Assembly (NCBI RefSeq): GCF_014641075.1
Contig: NZ_BMHP01000002.1
Coordinates: forward strand, 1,426,001 to 1,490,000
Source of the DNA: Paenibacillus nasutitermitis
GTDB taxonomy: Bacteria > Bacillota > Bacilli > Paenibacillales > Paenibacillaceae
Length of the DNA: 64,000 nucleotides
Direction of reading: 5' to 3'
Part shown: positions 25,727 through 33,908 of the stretch, piece by piece
Layout: each line of letters opens with the position of its first letter
Numbering within the stretch: the first letter of the stretch is position 1
Notes under the pieces: model-generated
The model's database searches: none
Told to the model about the DNA's origin: nothing
The model's input: only the letters and a program-made list of their open reading frames with translations
Position numbers and translations under genes: made by a program

Positions 25727-27856
25727 TCATGTCTTGGTGTTCCCGGAGGCTTTATCATTCGTTTTGAGAGAAAGTACAGCCAGATGCAGGTTGTTGTTCT
25801 GCACGATATAGGCTGGTGCTCCGACGCCTGCATAAACGGTTGAAATGCCCACTGCAGCAATGTTTGACACAATCCGATTACCTGTTATAGATGCCTTCAA
25901 AATATCGTACCGGTCGCTCCGCTTCCAGTAATCATTCAGCTTAATCAATTCCGTACTTGTGCTTGTCAGCTTGTCTGCTGTAATCGTATTATTCTCCAGC
26001 AAGACATTCGCTGCGGATTGAACACTGATGGCCTGCGTATTGCCACGGAGCTTAAAGGTCGAATTCTTGATCGTCAGGTCAAGCTTGGGATGTTCCCCGA
26101 GGAAATTGGCAATGACAGTCGAGTTGGAAATAAACGAACATTTATTAAATTCATACTTGCCGGCCATCACGGCTTGCACCGAGCCGAACCTTCCGCCCTC
26201 TGCTCCTTCAAATACACAGTTGTTGTACGTGCCGGGCGGCAGTGATAAACCATATTCGGAGTTGAAGCCAATCACCTTCAAATTATCGAAAATGCTTCCT
26301 ATCGCACCTCCGGTAACGGCACGCAGTGTCGGTTCGCCATTAATCGTCATATTTTTAATATGAATCGGCTGACCCCAGACAGCTAATCCCGAATCGCTTT
26401 TTTTGTTGTTATACATCGTTATATTGTTGACGCTGACCCCGAATGCAACCTTGGCGCTTACAGAGAATCTGGAATCCTTCAGCACCATTCCATCGATAGT
26501 TATATTGGGTCCCTCGAAATACGTATAGGAATCATTCATTTTGTTGCCGATGAATACGGCATCATTGGTTGCGGAAATACGCGAACCGTCAAAGTTATTG
26601 TCGATTACGCGCGCCCCTGAGAATGGATCGGATACCGCAAGGCCAATTGCCCCCTTGGATGCCATATTATTTCCCTCCACCACTGCGTCACGGCCGTCGT
26701 ACAGAATAACATCATAAGCGGCATTATTATAGAACTGATTCTTTTTGATATAAATATTGCTGTTGCGGTTTCCGTTCTCGCCAAACCCGCCTTCGACGTC
26801 AATCCCGGATTGCGGCGCAATGCCTTTTATATCGTGAATCGCGTTGTTGCTTATCGTCACATTATCCGCGCCGCCAACCGTAATGCCCTGACGCCGGTTA
26901 AAAGCGAATTCCGAATTCGTGACGAGCGAGTCCCGGGTTAAAGCACGATTCCAAAACTCCACATAAGCGCCTTTGGTGCTGGCTTTGGCAAACACCACAT
27001 AAAAATGATCCGCCTGCGCCGGAATATCAATCAGATCCCTCATTTTCACATTTGCCAATTTTTTAAGAAATTTGCCGGCTTTGTCATAGAAATACAAATC
27101 GGCGGCAAACGGTAAATTAACCGGGTTCGCCAGCTCAAACTGACGCTCTTTCTTGAATATCGGATTGGAAAAGTCAAGCGCAGTCTTCGTCCTGACTTTA
27201 TTGGCATTCGTGACCATACGTCCCTGATCATCAATGCCGCCGGACACAAAACTTCCTTCATAAAGGTCCTTCGCCAGCGTGTTTTTGCCCCCTAATGCCA
27301 AGCCATCACCTGTAAAATTAATCGCTTTTATCCCGTCGATCTTCAGATTGACAGGTCCTTGGGTCTGAATGCCATATCCGCTCTCATGTTTCCCAGACGT
27401 ATGCGGATTGTCTTTCTTTGTATAATCATGGGTATCTTTGTCGCCGCGATAGGTTCCCCCTTGAAGTGTTACGTTGTTGATGCCGTACCCGACAATCATA
27501 ATCTCGTAGGATTCGCGTCCGTTCGTTTCTTTTTGAAGCACTGCGTCGTCAGGCAGCTGAAAGAGCATGTCGCTTACCATCTCGATCCGGCTGTTCTTGT
27601 CGATCAGATACTTCCCGGATGGCAGCGATACCGCATGAATATTATTCGCAAATGCCCACTGCAAAGCGGCATTTATACCTTTTGTCGTTTCTACTGGATG
27701 TGTGCCGTCACTATAAATTCCGAAGCGCGAAAGCTCAATTGCGTAAACAGAAGCGGCTTCAGCGCCTTCGGCTATTGGCGTTGATCTTACCGGCTGCCCT
27801 GAGAGCTGCAGGATCAACATAATCGCCATCGCCATCGCTACTATTCTGATCTTCAT
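25727..27856 (-). CDS. Secreted right-handed parallel beta-helix protein
   Basis: A 709-residue protein with a signal peptide (KIRIVAMAMAIMLILQLSGQ) and a pectate-lyase-3-like opening (LSRFGIYSDGTHPVETTKGI), followed by many N-rich turns such as NNVTISNNAIHD and IYIKKNQFYNNAAYDVILYDG typical of stacked beta-helix coils. Such folds occur in polysaccharide lyases, epimerases and depolymerases. The start is ATG 27856 after GGGGGGAGAAG; an upstream ATG in frame has no ribosome site. Its place next to the EPS locus suggests that it cuts or modifies the polymer, but no catalytic set is identified. Confidence 0.85.
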   Translation of the reverse strand: MKIRIVAMAMAIMLILQLSGQPVRSTPIAEGAEAASVYAIELSRFGIYSDGTHPVETTKGINAALQWAFANNIHAVSLPSGKYLIDKNSRIEMVSDMLFQLPDDAVLQKETNGRESYEIMIVGYGINNVTLQGGTYRGDKDTHDYTKKDNPHTSGKHESGYGIQTQGPVNLKIDGIKAINFTGDGLALGGKNTLAKDLYEGSFVSGGIDDQGRMVTNANKVRTKTALDFSNPIFKKERQFELANPVNLPFAADLYFYDKAGKFLKKLANVKMRDLIDIPAQADHFYVVFAKASTKGAYVEFWNRALTRDSLVTNSEFAFNRRQGITVGGADNVTISNNAIHDIKGIAPQSGIDVEGGFGENGNRNSNIYIKKNQFYNNAAYDVILYDGRDAVVEGNNMASKGAIGLAVSDPFSGARVIDNNFDGSRISATNDAVFIGNKMNDSYTYFEGPNITIDGMVLKDSRFSVSAKVAFGVSVNNITMYNNKKSDSGLAVWGQPIHIKNMTINGEPTLRAVTGGAIGSIFDNLKVIGFNSEYGLSLPPGTYNNCVFEGAEGGRFGSVQAVMAGKYEFNKCSFISNSTVIANFLGEHPKLDLTIKNSTFKLRGNTQAISVQSAANVLLENNTITADKLTSTSTELIKLNDYWKRSDRYDILKASITGNRIVSNIAAVGISTVYAGVGAPAYIVQNNNLHLAVLSLKTNDKASGNTKT

Positions 27857-27898
27857 TTCTTCTCCCCCCTTTATTAAAAGTTGATGAAGCGCTGAGCA

Positions 27899-27951
27899 AG
27901 CAAGGAGGGGTGTAGCCAACTACGCTCCCTACCATTGCTACTCTTAATATA
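27899..27951 (-). promoter_or_regulatory. Candidate -10 and 5' hairpin of the beta-helix gene
   Basis: On the minus strand TATATT (27946-27951) is a possible -10, and the predicted transcript begins with a nested stem (27899-27939): AGCAA/TTGCT outside, then GTAG/CTAC inside. It may stabilise the mRNA. No SinR-like site is seen here. Confidence 0.3.
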
Positions 27952-28204
27952 GCACTACGTGAAGTCGATCCGTGATAGACAATCATACAAATGAGAGAAA
28001 CTTGTGCGGTCTGATCCTGTCGATTCCAGGGATATCGGCTCAATATTTAAGGAATGAACACTTTTATCCCAACCTATCATAGTCTTTTTCAAGCAATTCA
28101 ACCAGTATCTTCTTGCCTATGGAGGTATTACCAAAGATGTAGATAATATTGCCGAATTATAGGAATCAAATACCACCTTATGGACTTTTATCCTGTATCC
28201 CTGC

Positions 28205-28354
28205 TTAAGGATGAAGAATTTTTCGCAGAAACACATCGGGGCCATAGACATCGGGAAGCGTTGCGACAGGTACAAAACCGTTCTTCCCGTAAAAGGCAAT
28301 GACGTCGTAATCACCGGCATAGGGGCATCCAGCATAATCGGAACATTCTGCGAA
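28205..28354 (-). pseudogene. C-terminal remnant of a GNAT-type acetyltransferase
   Basis: Reading the minus strand from 28354 to the TAA at 28205-28207 gives AGDYDVIAFYGKNGFVPVA followed by TLPDVYGPDVFLRKILHP, which resembles the last two strands of GNAT acetyltransferases (FY.KNGF.PVATLPD.YG..VF.RK). A stop lies immediately upstream and no N-terminal acetyl-CoA site is found, so only the end of the gene is left. Confidence 0.6.
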
Positions 28355-28583
28355 TTATAAGCGTAATAGGACCAAATTACAAAAGCAAGGAAGCAGTTTT
28401 CTTAAACGTAACACTTGAACATTAGCACTACCTTTGTTATCTCCAACTCGATCTGAAAAAACTGCAATCATTGAACAACGTCCATCTTTTCCGATCATCA
28501 TTTCTCGGCAGGAAATTTTCTATAAGTCAAATAAACCCCGCCGATTCAAAACTTCTTTCAAAACCGTACGTAATCTACTAAGT

Positions 28584-28611
28584 AAAAAAGCGACCTAACA
28601 CGGTCGCTTTT
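28584..28611. terminator. Orphan hairpin terminator
   Basis: AAAAGCGACC and GGTCGCTTTT pair around TAACAC, with runs of A and T on either side, so it can work on both strands. No intact gene ends here, which fits a lost gene. Confidence 0.6.
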
Positions 28612-29104
28612 CTGATGATATTCGTGAATGTGAGGGAATTTGAATCCATGTCCCTCATTTCTCTCTTTAATACAATGCTTTTAATCAATGCCGATTGCCT
28701 TATTCTACAAGGCTTCACGAACTTTTTCTTATTATTCTATATCCAATGGCATTAATAAACATTTCTTTTATTATCACGTTTGTCTACATCGTAACTACAA
28801 AAAATCGGACGAGATTTGAAGGTACTATCGGGTGTTAATCTCATTTTCCGGCATCTATTGGTGCCCATTTTTTCCGGGGTGGTCAACTTTTGATCGACAT
28901 AGCCAATTTAAGCGGTTCAGTTCCTGAAGAAGAATTTGCTGGGATGCCAGCGACTAGAATGGTCTCACGTGCTAGCCGACTTACATTGGTGACATCTTCC
29001 GGCGCAATTGATATGAGAATCGTGACCAAATTTACACACTATGCAACATGCCTGTCGAATTGACGATCTTTTAAAGTATATTCATAAGATCAAGATAATC
29101 AAGG

Positions 29105-29166
29105 TTGAACAAATTGTAAAACCTTGATATATTCTTTATCAAGAACTTAAATTCGTTATAAAGAAC
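29105..29166 (+). promoter_or_regulatory. Acyltransferase promoter with two SinR-like operators
   Basis: ATTCTTTATCAAGAAC (29131-29146) and ATTCGTTATAAAGAAC (29151-29166) are variants of the 16-mer, with centres 20 bp apart; the second differs at one base from the reverse complement of the consensus. TTGATA (29124-29129) and TTAAAT (29147-29152) lie 17 bp apart with the first operator as spacer, as at the EPS and sinR promoters. A second, stronger pair is TTGAAC (29105-29110) and TATATT (29128-29133). Confidence 0.75.
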
Positions 29167-29182
29167 AAATGGAGGGATGAAT

Positions 29183-30373
29183 TTGCACAATCGCTATGAA
29201 GAACTGGATTCTCTGCGCGGGTTAGCTGCTTTAACTGTAATGTTACTTCATGTATACGGAATATTTCCGGTTGAAAACAAATTAGCCAAATTGTTCATTG
29301 AATATGGCCCATTGCGGCTATTTATATCTGGCGGAGAAGCGGTCATTTTGTTTTTTGTATTAAGCGGGTTTGTGCTATCCATTCCTTTTTATAAAAATAA
29401 ACAATCAAACTATTCATCTTTTGTTATAAAGCGGGCTTGTCGGATTTATATTCCTTACTTGTTTGCGATAGGTGCTTCAATAATTTGTAGTAAATTGTTT
29501 TATAGTGGAGAAATTCATGGGCTGAGCGGTTATTTTAATTCCTTTTGGAACTTGCCTATTAATGGTCAATTGCTGAGAGAGCATCTGCTGTTCATTGGCA
29601 CATTCTTGAGCAATCTGGATTTTGCTGTATGGTCGCTCGTGCATGAGATGAGAATATCACTTGTATTTCCATTCCTCATGTTTCTTATAGTTAGATTAGA
29701 CTGGAAAAAAGGTGTTGGGTTAGCTTTTTTATTTAGTATATGCAGTGTTATACTCTTCGATTTATTTAAATATCAAGAATCCGAGTCTACTGGAACAGAA
29801 TTATTTGCTACTATTAATTATACTGGAATGTTTATAGTAGGCGCATTACTTGCCCAGCACAGGGAATGGCTTAAAAATAAATTTATGAATTTTAGCGTTA
29901 AAATAAAAATCCTGTTTTTTTCAGCAGGTTTGTTGATGTATGCCTATTTGCATCCTTCGTTTGCTATCAAGATGTTTCTTTTTCATAATATTGATTTCTT
30001 TTACAGAACAGTTATAGACTCATGGGCAATAACTTTTGGGGCTGCTCTTCTTATTCTGGCAGCATTAAGTTCAACATTATTCTCCGAAATATTAAAAAAT
30101 AGAATAATTAATTATTTAGGGAAAATATCTTATAGTCTGTACTTAATACATATTGTTGTTTTCTATGCCTGCATCCATAGCTTGCATAAATTAATTCCAC
30201 TCTGGAGTATTTATATAATTGCAGTAGCCATAACGTTAGTTAGTGCAAGTTTAATGTATAAATTCATTGAAAAACCATCGATAACGTTAGGAAAATTATT
30301 GACTGGAAAAATAAATCGTAAAAACCGAAAAGTTAATATTAATGCAACTTTCGCAGAACAAAAATCGACTTGA
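29183..30373 (+). CDS. Acyltransferase-3 family membrane protein (OafA-like)
   Basis: A polytopic membrane O-acyltransferase of about 396 residues. RYEELDSLRGLAALTVMLLH, with the conserved R-G and the catalytic histidine, opens the protein; VLSGFVLSIPFY and SYSLYLIHIVVFY are also typical. It would O-acetylate or O-succinylate the EPS. GGAGGG lies against the ATG at 29177, so the TTG at 29183, six bases away, may be the real start. The gene is much more AT-rich than its neighbours, so it was probably acquired, yet it carries the same operators as the EPS operon. Confidence 0.88.
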   Translation: MHNRYEELDSLRGLAALTVMLLHVYGIFPVENKLAKLFIEYGPLRLFISGGEAVILFFVLSGFVLSIPFYKNKQSNYSSFVIKRACRIYIPYLFAIGASIICSKLFYSGEIHGLSGYFNSFWNLPINGQLLREHLLFIGTFLSNLDFAVWSLVHEMRISLVFPFLMFLIVRLDWKKGVGLAFLFSICSVILFDLFKYQESESTGTELFATINYTGMFIVGALLAQHREWLKNKFMNFSVKIKILFFSAGLLMYAYLHPSFAIKMFLFHNIDFFYRTVIDSWAITFGAALLILAALSSTLFSEILKNRIINYLGKISYSLYLIHIVVFYACIHSLHKLIPLWSIYIIAVAITLVSASLMYKFIEKPSITLGKLLTGKINRKNRKVNINATFAEQKST

Positions 30374-30586
30374 ATCCTTGCAGCTACTGAATTATTGAGC
30401 GGTTCAATGACCTCCTGTCATTGAATCATGCAAAAACGCCATCTGAAGCATGATCGATGGTTATTATATCGTCTTGTTTCGCTAAAGACCACCCGATACG
30501 TCTTGTCGGAGCAGCGGCAATGGGTTGAACTTGGAATTTCTATCATGCATATGAGAAATCTGCTATCGCCTTACTATAGTGTGTTC

Positions 30587-30620
30587 AAAAAAAAGGGGAC
30601 CTGACAGCACGGTCCCCTTT
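30587..30620 (-). terminator. Terminator of the sugar ABC operon
   Basis: On the minus strand AAAGGGGACC and GGTCCCCTTT form a 10-bp stem with a 9-base loop, followed by eight T. It lies just after the permease gene that ends at 30646. Confidence 0.85.
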
Positions 30621-30645
30621 AAGCCTGAAACAAGTCTGCTTACAA

Positions 30646-31479
30646 TCAGCCTTTAATACCCGAAAGCGTCACGCCTTCAATAATGTACCGCTGCCCAATG
30701 ATATAGACGATCAGCACCGGAACGAGCGCGATGGCAGCTCCTGCCATCATCAGCGTCCAGTCCGTCGCATACATTCCCCGATACAGGTTCAGCATCATCG
30801 GAACGGTGAATTTATCCGGGCTGTTAAGGAAAATCAAAGGATTGAAGAAGTTGTTCCACATACCCAGAAAGGTGAAAATCCCCAGTGCAGACAACGCCGG
30901 TTTAACCAGCGGAATCATAATGCGCGCGTAGATGGTCAAGCGGTTGGCTCCATCCACAATCGCTGCCTCTTCCATTTCCTTGGGAATGCCCTTGAAAAAT
31001 TGGCGAAGCAGAAATACGCCGAAGGCATTAAGCAATGCCGAAGGAACGATAATCGACAAATGGGAATCCAGCCAATCGATATTCTTCATGATCAGATAAA
31101 GCGGAATAATGGTCACTTGTCCGGGAACCATCATCGTGGCCAGAAACAGCAGAAACAGCGGCTCACGCATCGGAAACCGGATTTTGGCAAACGCATAAGC
31201 CGCCATCGAGCAGGTTAAAAGCTGCGACATTACAACAATGACATTGATATAAAAACTATTGAAATACGCCCGCCCAAACGGCAGCGCCGTCAGGGATTCC
31301 TTGAAATTGGACCAGATAAACGGGCTAGGAATCCACTTCGGCGGTACAATAAACACCTGAGACAAATCCTTAAGTGCGCTCAGCAGCATCCATACGAATG
31401 GGAGTGCCATTACACAAGCTCCCAGAATCAGCACGAGATGGAGCGCCAGTGTGGAAATACGTAAGCCTTTAAGCCGCAT
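30646..31479 (-). CDS. Sugar ABC transporter permease (MalG type)
   Basis: A 277-residue inner-membrane permease with six helices. EEAAIVDGANRLTIYARIMIP is the EAA loop that docks the ATPase. The N-terminal MALPFVWMLLSALKDLSQVF is typical of the MalG-type subunit. It pairs with the MalF-type permease upstream and the lipoprotein at 32485. No ATPase gene is present; such systems commonly share an MsmX-like ATPase encoded elsewhere. The sugar is unknown. Confidence 0.93.
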   Translation of the reverse strand: MRLKGLRISTLALHLVLILGACVMALPFVWMLLSALKDLSQVFIVPPKWIPSPFIWSNFKESLTALPFGRAYFNSFYINVIVVMSQLLTCSMAAYAFAKIRFPMREPLFLLFLATMMVPGQVTIIPLYLIMKNIDWLDSHLSIIVPSALLNAFGVFLLRQFFKGIPKEMEEAAIVDGANRLTIYARIMIPLVKPALSALGIFTFLGMWNNFFNPLIFLNSPDKFTVPMMLNLYRGMYATDWTLMMAGAAIALVPVLIVYIIGQRYIIEGVTLSGIKG

Positions 31480-31504
31480 ATCGCTGCTCCTCCTTACTGA
31501 ATCG

Positions 31505-32464
31505 TCAGTCCTCGTAATGTACCCAGCGTTTGGATATCGCCATTTGAAAAAGCGTTAATGTCAAGATCATCAGGAACAGGATAACCGCGGATGCCGTGCT
31601 TTTTCCGAAAGTAAAGTCGACGAACGCCGTCTCGTAAATATGGAATACGATGGTATAGCTGGCTTTCGCCGGGCCGCCGGAGGTCATGACAAAGGATTGG
31701 TCGAATACCTGAAAGGAGCCGATTATCGACATGATCGTCACAAAAAACGTAGTCGGTGAAATCAAAGGAACCGTAATATGGCGGATTTGCTGCCACCTGC
31801 TGGCCCCGTCAATCTCAGCGGCTTCATAATAACTCGACGATATGCCCTGCAGACCGGCCAGGAAAAGCACCATATTCGTGCCGAGTCCCATCCAGATGCT
31901 CAGCATCGCAATGGAAGGCATAACGAAACGGGTATCCGTCAACCACATGGGTCCTGTGATTCCGAACCATTCCTTCAAATACATGTTGATCAATCCGAAA
32001 TCGGCGTTAAACAGCCACATGAATACAACCGCGACCGCGACCGACATCGTAATGCTTGGCATGAAGTAAATCAGCCGGTACAAAATCTTTCCCTTCACCC
32101 TGTTCAAGCCAATGGCAACAAGCAGAGCCAGCAAGATCCCGGTCGGGACCGTCAACACGGTGTAATACAATGTGTTGACGATTGCGATGCGGAACTCCTC
32201 GTCCTTAAACTGGGAGATAAAGTTATCCAGCCCGACAAAGGACTTTTTCCCGAAGCCGTCCCAATTCATCATGCTCAGTACAAAAGCCATTACAAGCGGA
32301 ATCATGGAGAAACAAAGCAGCCCGACAAATTGCGGAAAGATGAAGAAGTATCCCCATAGCGTATCGGCTCTCTTATTACTTAAAGGCAGCCGCTGCGGAT
32401 TTTTTTCCGGGCCAATAGAGGCAGCAGCCTTCGTCGTTTGATTGGTTTGCCCATCCATCGTCAT
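31505..32464 (-). CDS. Sugar ABC transporter permease (MalF type)
   Basis: A 319-residue permease with six helices; FIFPQFVGLLCFSMIPLV begins the first, and SSYYEAAEIDGASRWQQI is the EAA loop. ATG 32464 opens the second gene of the importer operon, 20 bases after the binding-protein stop. It forms the channel with the MalG-type subunit. Confidence 0.93.
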   Translation of the reverse strand: MTMDGQTNQTTKAAASIGPEKNPQRLPLSNKRADTLWGYFFIFPQFVGLLCFSMIPLVMAFVLSMMNWDGFGKKSFVGLDNFISQFKDEEFRIAIVNTLYYTVLTVPTGILLALLVAIGLNRVKGKILYRLIYFMPSITMSVAVAVVFMWLFNADFGLINMYLKEWFGITGPMWLTDTRFVMPSIAMLSIWMGLGTNMVLFLAGLQGISSSYYEAAEIDGASRWQQIRHITVPLISPTTFFVTIMSIIGSFQVFDQSFVMTSGGPAKASYTIVFHIYETAFVDFTFGKSTASAVILFLMILTLTLFQMAISKRWVHYED

Positions 32465-32484
32465 CCCAACTTTCTATGCTGACC

Positions 32485-33810
32485 TTATTTCTTTTTGTAT
32501 TCGTCGATTTTTTTGTTGGCCAGATCCTGAATGTCCTTCAGTGCCGTATCCAGATCCTCATTCTTCAGCCAGAGCGCCTCGAAACGGGAGTTAATATCGC
32601 TGCTCAGTCCCGGAACACCTGCTTCGGAAGGCGTCAGGGCATAACCGACTTCACGGGCATCCAGGAACAGTTGTGCATGCTCCGGCAGATTTCCTTCAAG
32701 CACAACATCATCCGCGCCTTTGACGGACGGAACCGCATTGCCGCCTCCTTGCAGACGGTAAATTTGTCCTTCCTTGCTGACGAACTCCGTCAGGAACGTA
32801 TAGGCGGGTTCTTTATGTTTGGAAGCTTTGTTCAACACCATATAAGCAGTGGGGATACCGGCTGGCTCAATTTTGTTGCCCGTATTGGTTGGCCAGGTGA
32901 CCACATCATATTCGAGAGTTGCATTTTTCTTGAACAGCGGGAGGTACCAGCGTCCGGCTCCGACAAATCCAACCTGGTTGGACATGAACATGGCATCGCC
33001 GCCTTGTCCTTTGGGAAGCGTACCGGAGAAGGTAATGTTCTTCGCTTTTACATTATCGTACAGGAACTGGAAAGCTTCTTTCGCTTTCGGATCGCTGCTG
33101 CCGACATAGGCGCCTGCATCGTCATATACTTTTCCTCCGTTAGAGCTTACCCAGCTGTGGGTACTATTCCAGGAATTATCCAGCACATAACCATATTTGC
33201 CCGTTGCGCGGATTTTTTCGGTCATCGTTTTGAAGGCGTCCCATGTCCATTCGCCTTTCGCCTGAAGATCACCAGGCATATCGGTTACTCCCGCATCCTT
33301 CAGCACCTTCTTGTTATACCAGAGCACCATAGGGTTGCAGTCTACCGTTATGCCGTAGATTTTGTTATCGCGAAGCGCAGCGCCCCACAGCCCTTCATAG
33401 AAATCGTCCTTCTTGATAATACTGTCTGACACATCCATAAGCGGCGTGAGCTCTTCAATACTTCCATTCTCAATCAGCTTCACGATAAAGGAGTCGCCCG
33501 CATAGAAAATATCCGGCGCTTTGCCTCCTGTAAGCTGGGTCAATATTTTCTGGTCATACTCTCCCGGAATGGGAATGAGTTCGGCTTCGATATCAGGATG
33601 TTTGTCATTAAAATCTTTTGTGAACTCTTGAAATCGTGTCAATTCACCCGGATTCCCCCATACAGCCCAAGTAATCTTTGCTTTTTCTCCTTTGGGTGCT
33701 GGAGTGTTGCCCCCTTCGGTCTTCTTTTCATTATTGCCTGCTGCGCATGCTTGCAGCAGTAAAGTAAGAGCCATCATGAGTGCGAGCAGCGACCATTTGT
33801 GCTTTTTCAA
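32485..33810 (-). CDS. Extracellular sugar-binding lipoprotein
   Basis: An ABC solute-binding protein of about 441 residues. TTG 33810 is the start: GGAGGAG lies six bases before it and it begins with a lipoprotein signal (KKHKWSLLALMMALTLLLQA, then Cys), with lipobox LLQAC. KITWAVWGNPGELTRFQEF and IFYAGDSFIVKLIENG are typical of family 1 sugar-binding proteins. It feeds the two downstream permeases. A cre-like site and a TATAAT lie upstream. Confidence 0.93.
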   Translation of the reverse strand: MKKHKWSLLALMMALTLLLQACAAGNNEKKTEGGNTPAPKGEKAKITWAVWGNPGELTRFQEFTKDFNDKHPDIEAELIPIPGEYDQKILTQLTGGKAPDIFYAGDSFIVKLIENGSIEELTPLMDVSDSIIKKDDFYEGLWGAALRDNKIYGITVDCNPMVLWYNKKVLKDAGVTDMPGDLQAKGEWTWDAFKTMTEKIRATGKYGYVLDNSWNSTHSWVSSNGGKVYDDAGAYVGSSDPKAKEAFQFLYDNVKAKNITFSGTLPKGQGGDAMFMSNQVGFVGAGRWYLPLFKKNATLEYDVVTWPTNTGNKIEPAGIPTAYMVLNKASKHKEPAYTFLTEFVSKEGQIYRLQGGGNAVPSVKGADDVVLEGNLPEHAQLFLDAREVGYALTPSEAGVPGLSSDINSRFEALWLKNEDLDTALKDIQDLANKKIDEYKKK

Positions 33811-33843
33811 ACGAATCTCCTCCTTCAAATTGACTATCATGCT

Positions 33844-33876
33844 GCCAACGCTATCGTTGGAAGCGCTTTTATTATA
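33844..33876 (-). promoter_or_regulatory. Promoter -10 with cre-like site and leader hairpin
   Basis: On the minus strand TATAAT (33871-33876) is the -10; the -35 is weak. TTGGAAGCGCTTTT (33857-33870) matches the CcpA cre consensus at most positions and would overlap the start point. CCAACG-CTAT-CGTTGG (33844-33859) forms a perfect six-base-pair hairpin in the leader. Glucose repression of the importer is likely. Confidence 0.5.
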
Positions 33877-33908
33877 GAATGCGAGAATTTTCATTAAAAC
33901 GTGTTTTG

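Larger units (their letters stand above)
27957..29104. other. Gene-poor, decayed stretch
   Basis: About 1.15 kb without an intact gene. It contains the acetyltransferase remnant at 28205-28354, a minus-strand fragment reading IGKKILVELLEKDYDRLG that ends near 28072, another of about 53 codons at roughly 28361-28522 that I do not recognise, and a hairpin at 28584-28611. The stretch is AT-rich and looks like a scar of lost or incoming DNA. Confidence 0.5.

Noticed and set aside
28850..29000. A GGGGTGGTCAACTTTTGATCGAC-like stretch that recalls the tail of IS21-type elements.
   Set aside because: No transposase frame or terminal repeat can be found, so the resemblance is too weak to call a mobile element.
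30428..30604. A 57-codon plus-strand open frame after the acyltransferase gene.
   Set aside because: No ribosome site, no known motif, and it runs into the terminator hairpin at 30587-30620.
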